A DNA stretch of 64,000 nt from Sulfurovum sp. AR (GCF_000296775.1 NZ_AJLE01000002.1:1-64000), one strand, 5' to 3'. Shown: positions 1 through 9,683, numbered from the stretch's first letter. A program made the numbers and translations. The notes: a model not told the origin generated them from the letters alone.

Positions 1-220
1 TATTGTGAGCGACTCCCTTGTTTTATTACATGAAAAAAAGTAAAGAGTACTTAGGGGATTGTTTTTCATTTGAAAACAAAATAATACCAATATTGGATAA
101 CTATAGTATTAAAAAAAGACAATTAAATATCAAAAATAGATAATTTATAGAACAAAAATAGTGTAGAGATAAAATCTAAAAACCTTTAAAATACTGACAA
201 CTAAAATTGAAGGAATTCAA

Positions 221-1675
221 ATGAGTAGAAAGATAACAAAAATCTTAATAGCCAATCGTGGTGAAATTGCACTACGTATTATCAGAGCATGTAAAGAGTT
301 GGATATTACGAGTGTAGTGATACACTCTGATGCTGACAGTGAAGGCTCATGGGTACAGAAAGCAGATAAGAGTGTCCTGTTAGAGGGACATCCTGTGCAA
401 GTCTATCTGGATTATGAGAATATTATCAAGGTGGCTAAAGAGTTAAAGTGTAGTGCTATCCATCCAGGGTATGGTTTTTTGTCTGAAAGTGCTGACTTTG
501 CAAGAGCCTGTGATGAGAACGGTATTATTTTTATTGGACCCAAGGCTGAACACATTGAACTTTTTGGGGACAAGATCACTTCCAAAAATGCCATGAAAGA
601 GATAGGTGTACCTGTACTTGAAGGTACTACTACTCCTATAACAGATAAAAAAGAAGCAGAAAAGATCTCTCAAGAGATAGGTTTCCCGGTTATCATTAAA
701 GCGGCATTTGGTGGTGGTGGTCGAGGAATGCGTGTCGTGCATGAGGCCAAACAATTCGATTCACTCTTTGATGCAGCAACAAGTGAGGCCAAAAAGTTCT
801 TTGGAAACGGTGATGTATTCATAGAAAAATTTGTAAGCAATCCTCGACATATTGAAGTTCAGGTCATTGCAGATAAGTATGGGAATGTGGTGCATTTGGG
901 TGAACGAGACTGTTCCATTCAGAGACGTCACCAGAAAGTGATCGAGATCGCACCTTCTCCAAGCCTCAACGAAGCTACGAGAAAAGAGCTCTATCGTATC
1001 GCTATCAGAGCTATGAACCGTTTAGGCTATGAGAACGTAGGGACGATCGAATTTTTGCTAGACGAAAACGATAATATCTACTTTATCGAAATGAATACAC
1101 GTCTTCAGGTTGAACACCCGGTCACAGAGATCATCACTGGTGTGGATATCGTACAACGAATGATCCAAATTGCAGAAGGGGACAAACTTCATTTTTTACA
1201 AGAAGAGATCGTCTTTAGAGGATATGCTATTGAGTTCAGGATCAATGCAGAAGACCCACTCAACAATTTCATGCCATCATTTGGAACGATCGAAAAGTAC
1301 TTAACACCGGGTGGACCAGGAGTAAGGCTTGATACAAGTGTATACGGCGGATACTCTATACCTACTAATTATGATTCAATGATAGGAAAACTTATCGTAT
1401 GGGCATTAGACTGGGAAGGTGTAGTGAAAAAAGCCAAAAGAGCGTTGGATGAATACTACATAGAAGGTCTTACAACCAACATTCCATTCCATAAAGAGAT
1501 AGTGTGTGATGAGAGTTTCCAAAAAGGTATCTTTGATACAGGATTTTTAGACAAACGTGTAGAGCAATATGCACTGCTTAATGCCATCGCACCAACGGAA
1601 GATAAACGTATCAGTTCATTTTTCTCAAAATTGATGCAAAAAGGTTTAACCTCGAAAAAAGGTGATTTTATCTAG
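221..1675 (+). CDS. Biotin carboxylase subunit (pyruvate/acetyl-CoA carboxylase type)
   Basis: ATP-dependent carboxylation of carrier-bound biotin in the cytoplasm. The 484-aa protein has the biotin-carboxylase N-terminal NRGEIALR block (residues 12-19), an ATP-grasp glycine loop GGGGRGM (164-170) and the catalytic block EMNTRLQVEHP (290-300), followed by the C-terminal domain. It is about 35 residues longer than typical AccC (around 450 aa), which fits the PycA-type subunit of two-subunit pyruvate carboxylases of Campylobacterota and methanogens. No biotin carrier or carboxyltransferase gene is adjacent, so the partner must lie elsewhere. The start has GAAGGAAT upstream. The family is certain; the choice between PycA and AccC is inference. 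Confidence 0.9.
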   Translation: MSRKITKILIANRGEIALRIIRACKELDITSVVIHSDADSEGSWVQKADKSVLLEGHPVQVYLDYENIIKVAKELKCSAIHPGYGFLSESADFARACDENGIIFIGPKAEHIELFGDKITSKNAMKEIGVPVLEGTTTPITDKKEAEKISQEIGFPVIIKAAFGGGGRGMRVVHEAKQFDSLFDAATSEAKKFFGNGDVFIEKFVSNPRHIEVQVIADKYGNVVHLGERDCSIQRRHQKVIEIAPSPSLNEATRKELYRIAIRAMNRLGYENVGTIEFLLDENDNIYFIEMNTRLQVEHPVTEIITGVDIVQRMIQIAEGDKLHFLQEEIVFRGYAIEFRINAEDPLNNFMPSFGTIEKYLTPGGPGVRLDTSVYGGYSIPTNYDSMIGKLIVWALDWEGVVKKAKRALDEYYIEGLTTNIPFHKEIVCDESFQKGIFDTGFLDKRVEQYALLNAIAPTEDKRISSFFSKLMQKGLTSKKGDFI

Positions 1676-1739
1676 TTACATTTAGTTACAATTAATTTAT
1701 ATTATTTACTACGTGTTCTTCACCTAATAAATAAAAATG

Positions 1740-1778
1740 TCATACTTTGTATTGTTTTTACACAACTATAAAGTATGA
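1740..1778. repeat. 9-bp inverted repeat before the export cluster
   Basis: TCATACTTT (1740-1748) and AAAGTATGA (1770-1778) are perfect inverted copies 21 nt apart, in the 218-nt gap between the biotin carboxylase and the ABC membrane gene. There is no T-run after it, so a terminator is unlikely. It could be an operator or a weak RNA hairpin for the export operon. Confidence 0.35.
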
Positions 1779-1893
1779 TGCATGTTGAACCTAGGGCATG
1801 ATTGTAAGATAGCTTGGGCATATTAAGATACTTACTATATGATTATTTAAGAGTTTTTTGATCAGAAGATTCGTTGAATTATAAAGGGTATGT

Positions 1894-2853
1894 ATGAAAC
1901 TCAATGATATTGTTGTGAATTATGTAAAAAAAATCATTAAAGAAGATCGAAAAAATATTTTTCATTTAGTCTATTACTCTATCATAGATGCTATTCTTGT
2001 CTTATCTATTCCTCTCGCATCCGCAATTATCATCAACAGTGTATTGGCACATGCTTCACTCTCTGTAGTGATCTTGGGATCAGTAGTCCTTGTGTTATTT
2101 CTATTTATTACCATTTTACAATTGCTTAAAGGCTATATTGTCGAAAAGTTTCAACAGAAAGTTTTTCTTCAAGAAGGTATAGAAGTGGCGACAAAAGCAT
2201 TACATCTGAAGCACGAAGATCATAATGACGAAATGAAACATAGAAAATTAATGAACTACTTTTTTGATATCACTTCGATCCAAAAGTTTTTTCCACTTCT
2301 TTTGCTTGATGGCTTGGGACTGATAATCAAGATCGTTGTGAGTCTTCTTTTGTTACTTGCATTTGATCCGGTACTATTTGCTGCAGGTGCACTCTTTTTC
2401 TCTATCTATATCATTCTGTTGTTTCTACTTGGTCATAATGCAGCTAAAAGAGCATTGGAGCGTTCAGATGCAAAACACAGTACCATCTATTTTTTGCAGT
2501 ATATCAATGAAGAGAAGGGCAGTGAAAAAGAAACGCTGACAAAGTTCAACACCAGTTTAAGTCAGTATGTAGATGCCAGGAAAAAGTTATTTCAGATCAT
2601 TATCAGACAATTGGGATTTACTTATTTTGCAGAAGGGTTCATTTTTAGTATGTTCTTGGTCATAGGAGGTTATCTTGTAATCAATGGAAGTTTGCCTTTG
2701 GGGGAATTTGTTGCCGCTGAAATTATTGTGACCTCTATTACGTATGCATTAAAAGGATTTGCAAAACAGCTTGATTATATTTACGATATGATCGAAGGAC
2801 TCTATAAAGTCAATAAGTTATCAGTAGGTCTCGAGGATAAGAGCGATGGATAG
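1894..2853 (+). CDS. ABC-exporter transmembrane domain protein lacking an ATPase domain
   Basis: This 319-aa protein matches the six-helix membrane domain of type I secretion/ABC exporters: hydrophobic segments near residues 23-50, 54-80, 135-157, 159-178, 245-265 and 272-290. It stops about 30 residues after helix 6, just where the nucleotide-binding domain should begin; there is no Walker A, signature or Walker B motif. It overlaps the following HlyD gene by 8 nt, so the shortened form looks genuine and not an assembly break. It is probably the inner-membrane part of a tripartite exporter with the next two genes; the energy source and cargo are unknown. AAAGGG lies upstream of the ATG. Confidence 0.8.
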   Translation: MKLNDIVVNYVKKIIKEDRKNIFHLVYYSIIDAILVLSIPLASAIIINSVLAHASLSVVILGSVVLVLFLFITILQLLKGYIVEKFQQKVFLQEGIEVATKALHLKHEDHNDEMKHRKLMNYFFDITSIQKFFPLLLLDGLGLIIKIVVSLLLLLAFDPVLFAAGALFFSIYIILLFLLGHNAAKRALERSDAKHSTIYFLQYINEEKGSEKETLTKFNTSLSQYVDARKKLFQIIIRQLGFTYFAEGFIFSMFLVIGGYLVINGSLPLGEFVAAEIIVTSITYALKGFAKQLDYIYDMIEGLYKVNKLSVGLEDKSDG

Positions 2854-4117
2854 ATTTGAATTTGATGCATTGAAACTTACTGAGACTCATCCTTTTGTGA
2901 ATCGTATTGGGCGTTTTACTTTTTTTCTGATACTTTTTTTCATAGCCATTCTTTTTCTACCCTGGAGACAAACTGTTCAGGGGGAAGGTACATTGATCGC
3001 GTATGACCCCACCCAGAGAATACAGTCTATCTCTGCACCTATCGATGGTTTTATTGATACTTTTTATGTTTCAGAGAACGAACATGTACGCAAGGGGATG
3101 AAACTCTTCAATATGATCGATCCTGATAAAGACTATAGAACACGTGTATATAAAATGAAAGAGGATTTCGAACAGCAGCATCAGAATATAGAAAATGAAC
3201 TCATTGTACTCAAACAAAAAGATACCAGTCTTCTGAATCAGAAAAGAATACGCATGGAGCTCTATGATAAACGTTATATTCAGGCAGAGGAACAGTTGAA
3301 AAGTCTACAGCTCAAATATCAGGCAGAAAAGAAAAACTATGAAGTTTTATTCAACCATTTTACCAGGATTAAACAACTCTATCTTCAAAAAATAGAATCA
3401 AAAAAGAATTATGAGAAAAGTGAGAACCAATATATCAATGCGAAAACAAAATTAGAGAAGATTGAAATTGATATCGAGGTGCAAAAGCGTCATTTATCGA
3501 TCATTCAACAGGAAAAACAACACTTTTTGGAAGAAATTGAAAATCAGATAAGAACACTTGAAAACAATATGTTAGGGGTGGAAACACGTTTAAATATTTT
3601 GAAAAGAGACTATGAAAAACATTTGACAGAGATCGCCAGATATGAAACATCATCAGTAGTTTCAAAAAAAGATGGTTTTGTCATGCGTATCTTGGAAAAT
3701 GATAAGAATACCTATATTAAAAAAGGGCAACCGATCTTACGTTTTTCTCCCGATGTCAATACCAGTGCACTTTTGTTAAAGGTTTCGGATTTCAATATGC
3801 CTTTAATCAAAGAGGGACTTCCGGTAAGGATCAGATTTCATGGATGGCCTGTGTTGCATATTCCCGGATGGCCGGTGATAAGATTTGGTACCTTTGGAGG
3901 CATTATCAAGAAAGTAGATCCAATATTACATGAGAAAGGTGCTTACTATGCCTATGTGGTTGAAGATCCGAATGAACCATGGCCTTCTCATGAAAAACTT
4001 CGTGTGGGTACAGATGCAATGGCATGGGTTGCTTTGTCACGTGTACCGATCTGGTATGAACTTTGGCGCTTAATGAATGCATTTCCTGCAAATATGGTCA
4101 CACCGGAGCAAAAATAA
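2846..4117 (+). CDS. HlyD-family membrane fusion (periplasmic adaptor) protein
   Basis: Adaptor that would join an inner-membrane exporter to TolC. It has 423 aa: one N-terminal membrane helix (about 24-41), a split biotinyl-lipoyl-like domain (ISAPIDGFI near 60), a long coiled coil rich in Lys/Glu/Gln (about 100-260), then the returning beta-barrel part around residue 270 (SVVSKKDGFV) with a C-terminal beta-rich domain. It overlaps the upstream ABC membrane gene by 8 nt and shares one base (TAATG) with the downstream TolC gene, so the three are translationally coupled. Confidence 0.85.
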   Translation: MDRFEFDALKLTETHPFVNRIGRFTFFLILFFIAILFLPWRQTVQGEGTLIAYDPTQRIQSISAPIDGFIDTFYVSENEHVRKGMKLFNMIDPDKDYRTRVYKMKEDFEQQHQNIENELIVLKQKDTSLLNQKRIRMELYDKRYIQAEEQLKSLQLKYQAEKKNYEVLFNHFTRIKQLYLQKIESKKNYEKSENQYINAKTKLEKIEIDIEVQKRHLSIIQQEKQHFLEEIENQIRTLENNMLGVETRLNILKRDYEKHLTEIARYETSSVVSKKDGFVMRILENDKNTYIKKGQPILRFSPDVNTSALLLKVSDFNMPLIKEGLPVRIRFHGWPVLHIPGWPVIRFGTFGGIIKKVDPILHEKGAYYAYVVEDPNEPWPSHEKLRVGTDAMAWVALSRVPIWYELWRLMNAFPANMVTPEQK

Positions 4118-5478
4118 TGAAAAAAACACTTTTAAGATACGCTGTGGGTGTGTGTATCTTTTCTCATGAAGCTTTTTCTCAAGAGATCTTTACCGTGGAT
4201 CATATGAAACACTATCTCACAGAAGAAAACCCCTATATTTACACGGCAGTGGGGCGACAATATATTGATGCAGCCCGTATTCAATCAGCAGAGGGAGGCT
4301 TTGATACGAAACTCTCTGTAGCGTATGACCAAAAAGAGTATCCGATAAGTACAGGTGAATTTTCTGATATCTCTTTTAGCAAACCGACAGAAAACGGTAC
4401 AGAATTTATTGTAGGGTATAGGAGAGCTGAAGGCATTCAAGAGTATAACAATATCAAAACAGGTAGTGAAGGGGAATTGCGTGTGGGAGTGAAAGTACCC
4501 GTATTTTCACTATTGAACGACATGAATGAACGAAAATATACACTTGAAGCTGCGAAAATAAATGCGACTAGATCGGCTTTTGAATCACAAAACAATTTAA
4601 GAAATCTCTATACGCATATCGTTACTTCGTATTATCAACTTCTCTACTATAGTGAAGTACTAAAGCTTGAGAAAAAACTGCTGCATAAAGCGACCAAAAG
4701 AAATCGTTTTATTGAGAAAAGAGTCAGCTCAGGAGATCTTGCTGATGTTGCAATACTCGAATCAAAACAGCAGATCATTAATCGTGAACAAAGAGTTCTC
4801 ACAACAAAAAACAATTATAGTCAGGCCTTACAGCTCTTTTTAAATTATCTGAACCTCTCTAAAAAAGAGTTTGAACTGAGATATGTTCTCCCTTCATTAA
4901 AAATGCTGAAGAGTGAAAAAATACTTTTTCAAAATGCGATCACTCAAGCATTAACACATAGACCGGATATCAAAGCGTTGGACTCCCAACGCACTAAACT
5001 GGACCTGGATACAACCTATAACAGTGTATCCGCGTATCCCAAGTTAAATCTTTTTGCTTATGGTGTTCATGATATTCAATATGGAGAGGGTATCAAAGTT
5101 GGATTACAATTTGATATACCATTAGAAAGACGCTCTTATAAGGGAAAGATGATCGAGATACAAAAAGGTATGAGTCAAATTGAAGAAGAGAAACATAGAT
5201 TACTGTTAGAATTGAAAACAAATCTCAGTAATCTCATGTATTCATTAGATATTATCAATCAAAATATAGAATTTGGGGAGAAAGAAACAAAGATCGTTGA
5301 GACACTTGAAGAAGCCGAAAATAAAAAATATGAAGTAGGTTCAAGTGACCTTTTTCAGATCAATCAACGTGAAATAAGAACATTGGAAGTAAAGAAAAAG
5401 CAATTGGAATACTACCTCAATGCCTTGGTGATACAACAGGAGATAAAAAAAGAGATGGGAGAGTCCATGACACTTTAA
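4117..5478 (+). CDS. TolC-family outer-membrane efflux protein
   Basis: Outer-membrane channel of the export cluster. I place the start at 4117, where the HlyD stop and this ATG overlap as TAATG; an in-frame ATG further upstream (4063) would remove the signal peptide. From 4117 the 453-aa product begins MKKTLLRYAVGVCIF and has a signal peptide ending near residue 20. The rest shows the two-fold helical repeats of TolC proteins, with long amphipathic helices at about 170-245 and 360-450. This completes an ABC-membrane/HlyD/TolC set. Confidence 0.85.
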   Translation: MKKTLLRYAVGVCIFSHEAFSQEIFTVDHMKHYLTEENPYIYTAVGRQYIDAARIQSAEGGFDTKLSVAYDQKEYPISTGEFSDISFSKPTENGTEFIVGYRRAEGIQEYNNIKTGSEGELRVGVKVPVFSLLNDMNERKYTLEAAKINATRSAFESQNNLRNLYTHIVTSYYQLLYYSEVLKLEKKLLHKATKRNRFIEKRVSSGDLADVAILESKQQIINREQRVLTTKNNYSQALQLFLNYLNLSKKEFELRYVLPSLKMLKSEKILFQNAITQALTHRPDIKALDSQRTKLDLDTTYNSVSAYPKLNLFAYGVHDIQYGEGIKVGLQFDIPLERRSYKGKMIEIQKGMSQIEEEKHRLLLELKTNLSNLMYSLDIINQNIEFGEKETKIVETLEEAENKKYEVGSSDLFQINQREIRTLEVKKKQLEYYLNALVIQQEIKKEMGESMTL

Positions 5479-5525
5479 AAGTGTGATCTGTTGATATACA
5501 TTCTAGATATTGGGCAGATCACTCT
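5470..5525 (+). terminator. Possible hairpin terminator after tolC-like gene
   Basis: GTGATCTG (5483-5490) pairs perfectly with CAGATCAC (5515-5522), and the stem extends to AAG/CTT across one mismatch; the following sequence is CT-rich but has no clean T-run. A smaller palindrome overlaps the stop codon (5470-5484). Moderate to weak terminator. Confidence 0.35.
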
Positions 5526-5561
5526 TCATCTCTTCTAAATATTAGTATACCTTTTCTTTTA

Positions 5562-5584
5562 TATAATCTTAAGTTATTTATAAT
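5562..5584 (+). promoter_or_regulatory. Promoter -10 candidates for the DUF2892 gene
   Basis: Two TATAAT hexamers (5562-5567 and 5579-5584) lie downstream of a T-rich stretch, 33-50 nt before the ATG at 5617. A T-rich upstream region without a -35 box is usual for sigma-70 promoters of Campylobacterota. Confidence 0.45.
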
Positions 5585-5616
5585 ACAATATCAGGAAATA
5601 TATCAAAGGAAACAGT

Positions 5617-5805
5617 ATGGATATCAATAAATGGAGAGCCACATGTAGACCTGTGAGAATTGTGGTAGGATCGGCACTTATCGGTTATGGTGTATACTCA
5701 GGAAATGCTTGGTTCTATCTTGGTGTAATCCCACTTATTGCAGGACTTAGCAACTTTTGTCCGGCATGTATCGCCACTCAAAAGTGTGATATATCAGAAA
5801 AATAA
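5617..5805 (+). CDS. Small DUF2892 (YgaP-type) membrane protein
   Basis: This 62-aa protein begins MDINKWRATCRPVRIVVG and has two hydrophobic segments (about 15-28 and 30-46) and a C-terminal NFCPACIATQKC. That matches the DUF2892 membrane domain found alone or fused to rhodanese in YgaP. Its biochemical role is unknown; the Cys pair suggests sulfur or metal handling, but that is inference. AAAGGAAAC precedes the start. It is a single-gene unit with its own promoter and a hairpin after it. Confidence 0.75.
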   Translation: MDINKWRATCRPVRIVVGSALIGYGVYSGNAWFYLGVIPLIAGLSNFCPACIATQKCDISEK

Positions 5806-5808
5806 AAT

Positions 5809-5834
5809 AGATGGGGTGGATCCTCATCTCTTTT
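5809..5834 (+). terminator. Intrinsic terminator after the DUF2892 gene
   Basis: AGATGGGG (5809-5816) and CCTCATCT (5822-5829) form an 8-bp stem with one G-U pair and a 5-nt loop, followed by CTTTT. It separates the small membrane gene from mgtE. Confidence 0.55.
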
Positions 5835-5902
5835 ACACTTACTTTTAACGCTATTCCTTTAGCACTCTCTTCATAATTCAACCGTTCATATATTTAATAA
5901 AG

Positions 5903-5908
5903 TATAAT
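5903..5908 (+). promoter_or_regulatory. mgtE promoter -10 box
   Basis: TATAAT lies 32 nt before the mgtE ATG after an AT-rich stretch, predicting a leader of roughly 25 nt. The leader is far too short for a magnesium (M-box) riboswitch, and none is visible. Confidence 0.5.
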
Positions 5909-5939
5909 TTCACAATACAACGCTTCAAAGGTACAGGCT

Positions 5940-7268
5940 ATGGATACACTCACACAATATTTAAATGATCATCCTCATGATGAACTGCATCCTTCAGAGA
6001 TAGCGAATATTCTTAAAGATCTCAATGAAAAAAGTTTTCGTGAAGCATTACAGGCCATACCTAGAGAGCTTATTGCAGATGTTGCATTGGAACTTCCGGA
6101 TAGATATTTTGAAGATATTGTTGAGTCTTTTACCACAAAAGAAATTGCAGATTCGGTCGCTGAACTGGAAAGTGATGACCAGACAGACTTTATGCAAGAG
6201 CTTGAAGAGGTCGATTCAAGTATGGCTAAAGCAGTATTTAGCCAGTTGGATGAAGATGACCAGGCAGATATTTTAAAGCTTAAGCAGTATGATGATGATA
6301 TCGCGGGTGCGTATATGCAAGTAGAGGTATATACGGCCAATTTGCATGATACGGTACATGATGTGATCAGACAATTTGCGAAACTAAGACGTAATGATGA
6401 ACTTGAGAATGTGAATTATCTTTTTGTCACGGATGAAAAGCATCACTTGCGTTATGGTATAGGTTTGGACCATCTTCTGGTCTTTAATTTTGATCAGACA
6501 CTAGAAGAGAATATTAACGAAAACCCTGAAAAATATAAACCTGTTATGGGATACGATTCTGACGATATCAGTGATATCGTACAGAAGTTTCAGGAGTATG
6601 ACCTGTCATCGATGCCTATTATTGATGAGAATGGTATGCTTCTTGGGCGTATTACTTCAGATGATATCTATGACATTATCAATGAACAGGCGACAGATCA
6701 AATGTACCATTTGGCAGGGGTGAATGACGATGCAGAAGAAGATGAAGATATCTTTAAAGCAGGTAAATCACGTGCTGTATGGTTGGGGGTGAATCTGATC
6801 ACAGCTATTACTGCTTCTTTGGTCATAGGCCTTTTTGAAGATACACTTCAGAGCATTGTCGCTTTGGCTATTTTGATGCCTATCGTAGCTTCTATGGGTG
6901 GCAATGCAGGGACGCAAAGTCTTACGGTTGTTGTACGTCAACTCGCGCTTGGTGACATTGCACAGCATGATGCATTTCGTACGATAAAGAAAGAAGTCAT
7001 ACTCTCTCTTGCAAATGGTTTCCTTTTTGCTATAATCATGGGTATAATAGCCTCAATATGGTTTGATAAAGGGATGCTTGGTATCGTGATCGCACTCTCT
7101 ATGGTCATCAATCTATTGAGTGCAGGTTTCTTTGGTGCTATGGTGCCATTGTTACTCAAAAAAATGGAAGTTGATCCAGCCATTGGAAGTACTGTGGTAC
7201 TTACAACGGTGACGGATGTTGTAGGCTTCTTTTCGTTCTTAGGTCTAGCGACCTTGATATTATTATAA
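5940..7268 (+). CDS. mgtE: Magnesium transporter MgtE
   Basis: Inner-membrane Mg2+ channel gated by cytoplasmic Mg2+. The 442 aa run in the family order: an acidic superhelical N domain (about 1-130), two CBS domains (about 135-260, with SSMPIIDENG in the second) and five C-terminal membrane helices from about 278 that contain the pore segment PIVASMGGNAGTQS. The length is normal. It sits 16 nt upstream of a CNNM/CBS gene, another family linked to divalent cation transport, so the two may form a cation-homeostasis operon. Confidence 0.93.
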   Translation: MDTLTQYLNDHPHDELHPSEIANILKDLNEKSFREALQAIPRELIADVALELPDRYFEDIVESFTTKEIADSVAELESDDQTDFMQELEEVDSSMAKAVFSQLDEDDQADILKLKQYDDDIAGAYMQVEVYTANLHDTVHDVIRQFAKLRRNDELENVNYLFVTDEKHHLRYGIGLDHLLVFNFDQTLEENINENPEKYKPVMGYDSDDISDIVQKFQEYDLSSMPIIDENGMLLGRITSDDIYDIINEQATDQMYHLAGVNDDAEEDEDIFKAGKSRAVWLGVNLITAITASLVIGLFEDTLQSIVALAILMPIVASMGGNAGTQSLTVVVRQLALGDIAQHDAFRTIKKEVILSLANGFLFAIIMGIIASIWFDKGMLGIVIALSMVINLLSAGFFGAMVPLLLKKMEVDPAIGSTVVLTTVTDVVGFFSFLGLATLILL

Positions 7269-7284
7269 AGGTATTTTTGTATAC

Positions 7285-8337
7285 ATGGATTTGTTAATTC
7301 TTTATTTCACTTTAGCAGTGATGATATCCTTCATCTGTTCAATTTTAGAATCTGTTTTACTCTCTGTCAACATGGCATACGTTTCAGTGCTTGAAAAAGA
7401 TCGTCCTATCGCAGGAAGACTTTTAAGAGGACATAAAATTAATATCAACAAATCTTTATCTTCTATTTTAATTCTCAATACGATTGCCAATACTTTGGGT
7501 GCAGCTGCTGTGGGGGCACAGGCTGAAAGTATTTATGGAGTGGGTGCGGTATTTTATGTATCTATTGCCTTGACATTTGCTATTCTTTTTTTGTCTGAGA
7601 TCATTCCCAAAACCATAGGTGCAGTGTACTGGAAAGCTTTATCACCTGTGGCAGCATATGTGATTCATTTTTTCATTTGGATAACGTACCCTATTATCAT
7701 TTTAACACTCTTTGTAACCAATCGTATAAGTAGAGGTGTCGATACAACCAGTTTGACGAAAGAAGAACTTTTACAGAGTACTTTGCATAGTGAAGATGAG
7801 GGACTTCTTAAAGAGCAGGAATCGGATGTGATCGAAAATATTCTTCTTCTTGATAAGATAAAGATCAAAGATATATTAACGCCTAGAACAGTTGTTTTTG
7901 CTTTAGATGGAAATAGAAGTATTAAAGATATTGTTGAGAGTGAACCAGCGATATTTAAATTCTCAAGAGTACCTGTCTACGATGAGAGCATTGAAAATAT
8001 TACCGGTATAGTAATGACTAAAAAGATCTTTAAACAAGGTCTAAAAGATGATACTGTAGCGTTAAGTACGATACAAAAAGACATTTTTAAGATCTCAGAA
8101 AACTTGCCTGTATCTAAGGCACTTGATCTGTTTATTAAGAAAAAAGAGCATATGTTTCTCGTCCTTGATAACTATGACCAGACTGAAGGAATTGTGACAC
8201 TTGAAGATTGTGTTGAGACGATACTCGGGGTAGAAATCGTTGATGAGAGTGACAGTGATGCTGATATGAGAGAAGTTGCAAAACAGAAGATGCGTCTAAA
8301 GCGTAGGTTAGAGAGTATTTCTAACGAAGAAGAGTAA
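7285..8337 (+). CDS. CNNM/DUF21 CBS-domain membrane protein (hemolysin C/CorC class)
   Basis: This 350-aa protein has an N-terminal DUF21 membrane domain with about four helices (residues 1-150, including SEIIPKTIGAVYWK), then two CBS domains (about 195-315, LTPRTVVFALDG and EGIVTLEDCVE). The usual CorC_HlyC C-terminal domain is absent; the protein ends in a short basic tail. Related CNNM proteins export or sense Mg2+. Co-orientation 16 nt after mgtE supports a role in divalent cation balance. Confidence 0.85.
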   Translation: MDLLILYFTLAVMISFICSILESVLLSVNMAYVSVLEKDRPIAGRLLRGHKININKSLSSILILNTIANTLGAAAVGAQAESIYGVGAVFYVSIALTFAILFLSEIIPKTIGAVYWKALSPVAAYVIHFFIWITYPIIILTLFVTNRISRGVDTTSLTKEELLQSTLHSEDEGLLKEQESDVIENILLLDKIKIKDILTPRTVVFALDGNRSIKDIVESEPAIFKFSRVPVYDESIENITGIVMTKKIFKQGLKDDTVALSTIQKDIFKISENLPVSKALDLFIKKKEHMFLVLDNYDQTEGIVTLEDCVETILGVEIVDESDSDADMREVAKQKMRLKRRLESISNEEE

Positions 8338-8345
8338 GGCTTGTT

Positions 8346-9683
8346 TTGTCATTAGCAACACTTGGATTATCTTCAGAGATATTAAAAGCACTGAATGAGA
8401 AAGGCTATGAGTCTGCTACGCCTATCCAAAAAGCACTGATCCCTGCTATGTTCACGGGTCGGGACATTATGGCCGGTGCACAGACGGGTACAGGAAAGAC
8501 AGCAGGTTTTTCTCTACCTATACTCCAGGAACTCAGTAAACATTTTGTTGAAGGACAACACTACCCTAAAGCCGTTATTTTGGTACCTACACGTGAACTT
8601 GCCAAACAGGTACATGCAAGTATAGAAGCGTATGGAAAGTACCTTCCTTTAAAAAGTATAGTGCTCTATGGCGGAGCAAACTTAACTTCACAGGCGAATA
8701 GACTAAAAGCAGGGATAGATATTATCGTCGCTACAAGCGGACGTCTCTTGGAACATATAGGGCAAAAAAATATCAATCTTGAAAGTGTTGCATACTTAGT
8801 CTTAGATGAGGCAGATACGATTCTGGATATGGGCTTTGTGCATGAGGTGGGTAAGATACTTCAGCATCTCCCGGATAAACGGCAGAATGTACTTATCTCG
8901 GCAACACTTTCAGGATCTGTCAAAAGACTGGCAGAGCAGATACTCCAAAAACCCAAGCTGATAGAAGTGGACAGTATGGGAACTTCTGCACAGTCTGTAG
9001 AACAGATCGTCTACCCTGTCGAGAAAGAGAAAAAAACTGAGCTACTCTCCTACCTTATAGGTTCACGAAATTATAAGCAGGTACTTGTCTTCACCCGTAA
9101 AAAAGAAGTCGCAGATGAAGTAAGTAAAGAGTTGAATCTTTCAGGGCTTATAACAGCAGTGATCCACGGTGGTAAAACATCAGGTGAAAGATCCAGAGCA
9201 TTAGAAGGCTTTAAAGAAGGAAAAGTACGGGTACTAGTTGCAACCGACATCGCAGCTCGAGGACTTGATATACCTGCCTTAGGTGTCGTCATGAATTATG
9301 ATATTCCCCACGTTACAGGAGACTACATACACCGTATAGGACGTACGGGAAGGGCAGGGGCAAAAGGATTGGCCATTACGCTCATATCTCCTCTGGAAAT
9401 GGTAGCTCTTAAAGATGTGGAGCGTCTTATGGGCAAGCGTATTCCTCAAGAAAAACTGGAAGGATATGCCCCCAAAGAGATAGCGAAACAAAAAGGTGCT
9501 CGTAAAAATCCCAATGAATATAAAAAGACAGATGGGGCTTTTGGAAAAAAGAAAACCAAGACAGCGACTGCACCTAAAAGTAAAAAACGTAAAACAACAA
9601 AGCGTGACGGGTATAAAACTTTTGATGCCGTGAAACCAAAGATGGATAAGAAGGATAAAAAACGCGGGAGAGGCAGGAAATAA
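8346..9683 (+). CDS. DEAD-box ATP-dependent RNA helicase (RhlE class)
   Basis: RNA-unwinding ATPase. Its motifs are AQTGTGKT (motif I, near 45), PTREL (Ia), DEAD (about 154), SAT (motif III) and HRIGRTGRAG (motif VI, about 330). The C-terminal 70 residues are a Lys/Arg-rich tail, a common RNA-binding extension. The start is TTG at 8346, 8 nt after the previous stop, with AAGAGTAAGG as ribosome binding site. It likely acts in ribosome assembly or RNA decay at low temperature, by family knowledge only. Confidence 0.9.
   Translation: MSLATLGLSSEILKALNEKGYESATPIQKALIPAMFTGRDIMAGAQTGTGKTAGFSLPILQELSKHFVEGQHYPKAVILVPTRELAKQVHASIEAYGKYLPLKSIVLYGGANLTSQANRLKAGIDIIVATSGRLLEHIGQKNINLESVAYLVLDEADTILDMGFVHEVGKILQHLPDKRQNVLISATLSGSVKRLAEQILQKPKLIEVDSMGTSAQSVEQIVYPVEKEKKTELLSYLIGSRNYKQVLVFTRKKEVADEVSKELNLSGLITAVIHGGKTSGERSRALEGFKEGKVRVLVATDIAARGLDIPALGVVMNYDIPHVTGDYIHRIGRTGRAGAKGLAITLISPLEMVALKDVERLMGKRIPQEKLEGYAPKEIAKQKGARKNPNEYKKTDGAFGKKKTKTATAPKSKKRKTTKRDGYKTFDAVKPKMDKKDKKRGRGRK

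Noticed and set aside
443-754. 103-aa minus-strand frame, and other long frames opposite housekeeping genes
   Set aside because: These lie fully inside well-supported genes and show no family pattern or ribosome binding site; they are shadows of the real coding frame.
4063-4116. Longer TolC start at 4063
   Set aside because: It overlaps 55 nt of HlyD, has no RBS and removes the signal peptide; ATG 4117 fits the TAATG junction.
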